Shown here in pieces: positions 5,523 through 7,800 of a stretch of DNA of 7,800 bases. Where the stretch lies: the NCBI GenBank assembly GCA_023266435.1, contig JAHFQF010000108.1:1-7800 (forward strand), given 5' to 3'. Under the pieces are notes generated by a model. That model worked only from the letters and a program-made list of their open reading frames with translations, ran no database searches and was not told where the DNA came from. The first letter of the stretch is position 1; each line of letters opens with the position of its first letter. The translations under genes were made by a program, and so were the position numbers. Source of the DNA: Legionellales bacterium. GTDB taxonomy: Bacteria > Pseudomonadota > Gammaproteobacteria > Berkiellales > Berkiellaceae.

Positions 5523-7664
5523 ATGATTGAAAGATTTATTGCATGGCGTTTAAAGCGTGCCATACGAAATAACAATTTGAAAAATTTGAATTGGTGGTTG
5601 AAAATTCTAGGTGCAGATACACTCAGTGATGAGCAGTGGCCTGCTTATGGAAATATTGATTATGCAGCACTCTTTCAGCAGTGCTTAAAAAAAACCTCTA
5701 GTGCGCGATTAGATATTTTATCGCAACAAGATGCATTAAAAGCTTTACAGGATATTTTTTTAGATAAACTTAAACGCTCAAAAGAAGAAAACACCGCTAT
5801 GGAGGATTCTTTTTTTCTACATAAGCCCGCGATTGATTTTCAGAGCTTTAAACAGCCATTAGGTAGCGTATCACGTTTTTTCTCAAGGGTTATGAAATTT
5901 TTATTCAGCTCTAAGATCAAACCGCAAAGGTTTTCAGCGCCCGATATTGAGCGCTTAATTCAAGCTCAATATCCCGTTCGGGCTATAGAAGGAAGCAAAA
6001 AGATAGCTCGTGAAAATATTACAGAGCATCAATACATTCAAGATCTTTTTTCGACCAAATCCATTGACTATCAAGCGCTAGCAGGTTTCCCAAATCACCA
6101 AGATATGCAACCAACCCTGATGGAAATTCATCATGATGTGGTTGTTGAGCAGGATGAAGTAGCTCACATGGACGAGGCTGTGATTGAAGAGGCTGTTTTG
6201 GAGGTTGCGAAGCAAGTCAACTTTAAGCGTGAACAGTTTTTTGCAATTGATAGACTGACCTTAATTAGGCAGATACAAAACACTGGGTATACGTTTGGAA
6301 TTGGTTGGGTCGATGGTATGGAGCGTGGAGTTCAAGCGAAATATCAGCAAGCAACCATTGAGATCAGTACTAGAGCAGGGGAACAGATTAGCAATGCTAA
6401 AAATGCGTTGAATAGCTATATTTGTACTGTCGAAGACATGGATAATTTACCAGCAGGGTTTTTCTGGATCATTCCGGAGGACACCAGTTCGCAGTGCGTG
6501 ATTAGATTAGATTACAGTGCTGAGAAACACCAGTTAGATCTTGAAAATGCCAAAAAGAGTGGTCGACCCATTGTTGATCTACTGTCTGTGAAGAAACCAG
6601 AGCGTTTTGGGTTTGACATTATATATAAAAAAACAACAGAAACCTCTGAAAAAATAAAAAAAGTCTATCCAAAGTTAACTTTTAACTTATCTTCATTTTT
6701 GATAGAGGCTAGAAAAGATTTTCGTTCTCATGAAAGCTTGGTAATAGACAATTTTCTTTGGTATGCCTGTGACTCACTCAGTGAGGCATCCTTTATAAAA
6801 ACTACTGAGTTGTTACTGAAGTTAGAAAAGATTCGCGGTAAGGTTGGGTATTTCAAAGAAGAGAAATCTGCCGCCTATAGTGTTTTAAGAACTTTTTTTC
6901 ATCTTCTTAAAACACCCAAGGTGTTTGACGCGGAAAGCGTCGATTTGCTAGAGGCATTTTCAAGCCTATCGCCTGAAGAAATTATGTTTTTTGCACATTA
7001 TTGTGAGACCTCTACCTCAGGAGCGCATACTGCAGAATTTAAAATTAACCTGCAAAAATATTTATCACTCATTAAATTATTACACACGCATGGGCTTTCT
7101 GTAGATGCGCTGCCAGAGTTTGATTTTTCCAACGGGCTATTATTTATTAGCCAATTAACCAATTTCTTATATGGTATAGAAAATCCTATAGTACAAGCAG
7201 ATGTTCTGAAAAACTTCAAAAGAATACCGACTGATTTAGGTCTGGCAAGTACTTGGCTAAAGACAGGATACCAATTTGTCGATCAAGAGATGCTCTGTGG
7301 TGTATATGGTGGAAAATATTCTTCTTATTATTTACATGCTTTATGTGAAAAATTAAAAGTTCATCCTACTTTTATCGATCAAGCATCAGCAGAGAAATTA
7401 ATTGAGGCGCTTAGCGGTGAACCACATGTGTTTAATGATCCATATAAAGGTAACACGGCTGCAGAAAGAATCACCACATACCAAAAAGCAATTTTATTAA
7501 GATACTTGGCTCTCAACACCACTTTCTCTCAACAAGAGGCATTAGATCTCTTGAAAGAGGTTTCTACTTTATCGCTTACAGAGTTTTTTGTGCGTGCTAA
7601 TGCGAGATTAAAGATAGGTTCAAAAGACCCAGACAGCGATGGTAATCCCCCCATTTTTAAATGA
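5523..7664 (+). CDS. Large orphan protein of unknown function (713 aa), candidate effector
   Basis: I do not recognise this protein or any domain in it. The N-terminus is basic and amphipathic (R4, R9, K11, R12, R15 with W8, W24, W25) and is not a signal peptide. A short hydrophobic patch with basic flanks lies at about 115-135. An acidic, helix-prone stretch with repeated E-x-A-V/L pattern spans about 205-230. From about 390 onward the sequence looks mainly helical, with many Leu-rich segments, and could be a solenoid-like domain, though no repeat unit is clear. The C-terminus is polar and ends I-F-K, giving a hydrophobic residue at the third-last position, which is seen in some Dot/Icm substrates but is weak evidence. 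It follows the kinase-like gene after 131 bases and has its own TATAAT element. Codon use is typical of the window, but the gene looks more AT-rich than the phosphonate operon. Confidence 0.7.
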   Translation: MIERFIAWRLKRAIRNNNLKNLNWWLKILGADTLSDEQWPAYGNIDYAALFQQCLKKTSSARLDILSQQDALKALQDIFLDKLKRSKEENTAMEDSFFLHKPAIDFQSFKQPLGSVSRFFSRVMKFLFSSKIKPQRFSAPDIERLIQAQYPVRAIEGSKKIARENITEHQYIQDLFSTKSIDYQALAGFPNHQDMQPTLMEIHHDVVVEQDEVAHMDEAVIEEAVLEVAKQVNFKREQFFAIDRLTLIRQIQNTGYTFGIGWVDGMERGVQAKYQQATIEISTRAGEQISNAKNALNSYICTVEDMDNLPAGFFWIIPEDTSSQCVIRLDYSAEKHQLDLENAKKSGRPIVDLLSVKKPERFGFDIIYKKTTETSEKIKKVYPKLTFNLSSFLIEARKDFRSHESLVIDNFLWYACDSLSEASFIKTTELLLKLEKIRGKVGYFKEEKSAAYSVLRTFFHLLKTPKVFDAESVDLLEAFSSLSPEEIMFFAHYCETSTSGAHTAEFKINLQKYLSLIKLLHTHGLSVDALPEFDFSNGLLFISQLTNFLYGIENPIVQADVLKNFKRIPTDLGLASTWLKTGYQFVDQEMLCGVYGGKYSSYYLHALCEKLKVHPTFIDQASAEKLIEALSGEPHVFNDPYKGNTAAERITTYQKAILLRYLALNTTFSQQEALDLLKEVSTLSLTEFFVRANARLKIGSKDPDSDGNPPIFK

Positions 7665-7667
7665 CAC

Positions 7668-7708
7668 CAGAAGTAGAGTCCTATGCTACTAGAGCTAGCT
7701 TCTGTTTT
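7668..7708 (+). terminator. Possible weak intrinsic terminator after the 713-aa gene
   Basis: CAGAAGTAG (7668-7676) can pair with CTAGCTTCTG (7695-7704), giving a 9-bp stem with one bulged G, and TTTT follows at 7705-7708. The loop is long (18 bases) and the T-run short, so termination would be inefficient. It starts three bases beyond the stop codon at 7664. It also overlaps the start of the next possible gene, so only one of the two readings may be right. Confidence 0.3.
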
Positions 7709-7800
7709 GGGGTTATTCCTCCTATTGCTGTATTTGGTCTTTCGTTATTGTACAACCATAACCAATGTGTTGCCTGTTCTTGAACGTCCTCAATACTGTC
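7683..7800 (+). CDS. Start of a possible membrane-anchored protein (partial, runs off the right edge)
   Basis: From ATG 7683 the frame stays open to the window end (39 codons). The first ~20 residues are strongly hydrophobic (L-G-L-F-L-L-L-L-Y-L-V-F), followed by R-Y and a more polar stretch with P-V-L-E-R-P. This is the form of a single N-terminal membrane anchor ahead of a soluble domain outside the window. No good Shine-Dalgarno site is visible (the nearest purine run is AGTAGAG, 7673-7679) and the start lies inside a possible terminator hairpin, so the true start is uncertain. Product unknown. Confidence 0.4.
   Translation, partial: MLLELASVLGLFLLLLYLVFRYCTTITNVLPVLERPQYC

Noticed and set aside
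7661..7783. 40-codon ORF whose ATG overlaps the stop of the 713-aa gene (ATGA)
   Set aside because: The overlap looks like translational coupling, but the frame is short, has no recognisable features and ends within the window; the frame from 7683 is better as it has a clear membrane anchor.

Overview
This is a moderately AT-rich bacterial window with short intergenic gaps and clear Shine-Dalgarno sites. It combines a eukaryotic-like protein kinase fold, a large orphan protein beside it, and a transposase relic. That mix suggests a gammaproteobacterial, host-associated organism of the Legionella/Coxiella kind. This is an inference from gene style only: no rRNA, tRNA or other taxonomic marker is present.

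Left part (1-1335): the first ~240 bases hold no convincing gene, except that a minus-strand gene may begin at base 16 and run off the left edge. Bases 244-478 carry the 5' end of a DDE-type transposase gene with an intact ribosome binding site. It is cut short by a stop, and recognisable residues continue in another frame, so it is a decayed insertion-sequence remnant. Converging on it is a minus-strand gene for a multi-pass membrane protein of unknown function (445-1194), with its own promoter-like element.

Middle part (1336-3726): a tight two-gene operon for phosphonate breakdown. The first gene encodes phosphonoacetaldehyde hydrolase (PhnX, HAD superfamily). The second encodes a class III aminotransferase-fold PLP enzyme that best fits PbfA, the (R)-1-hydroxy-2-aminoethylphosphonate ammonia-lyase. 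Together they would convert the hydroxylated aminophosphonate to phosphonoacetaldehyde plus ammonia, then to acetaldehyde plus phosphate. Both proteins start with a Sec-type signal peptide placed in front of an otherwise complete catalytic domain. The pathway therefore appears to be exported to the periplasm or beyond, whereas the known versions are cytoplasmic. This is the most interesting signal in the window.

Right part (3727-7800): a strong 15-bp hairpin sits between the operon and the next gene, and its 3' arm includes half of that gene's ribosome binding site. The gene (3790-5391) encodes a divergent protein-kinase-like protein (HND in place of HRD, DFD in place of DFG) with a long uncharacterised C-terminal half. 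A consensus TATAAT element then precedes a 713-residue orphan protein (5523-7664). Both look like candidate secreted effectors, but nothing in the sequence proves it. The window ends with a hairpin and the start of an ORF with an N-terminal membrane anchor.
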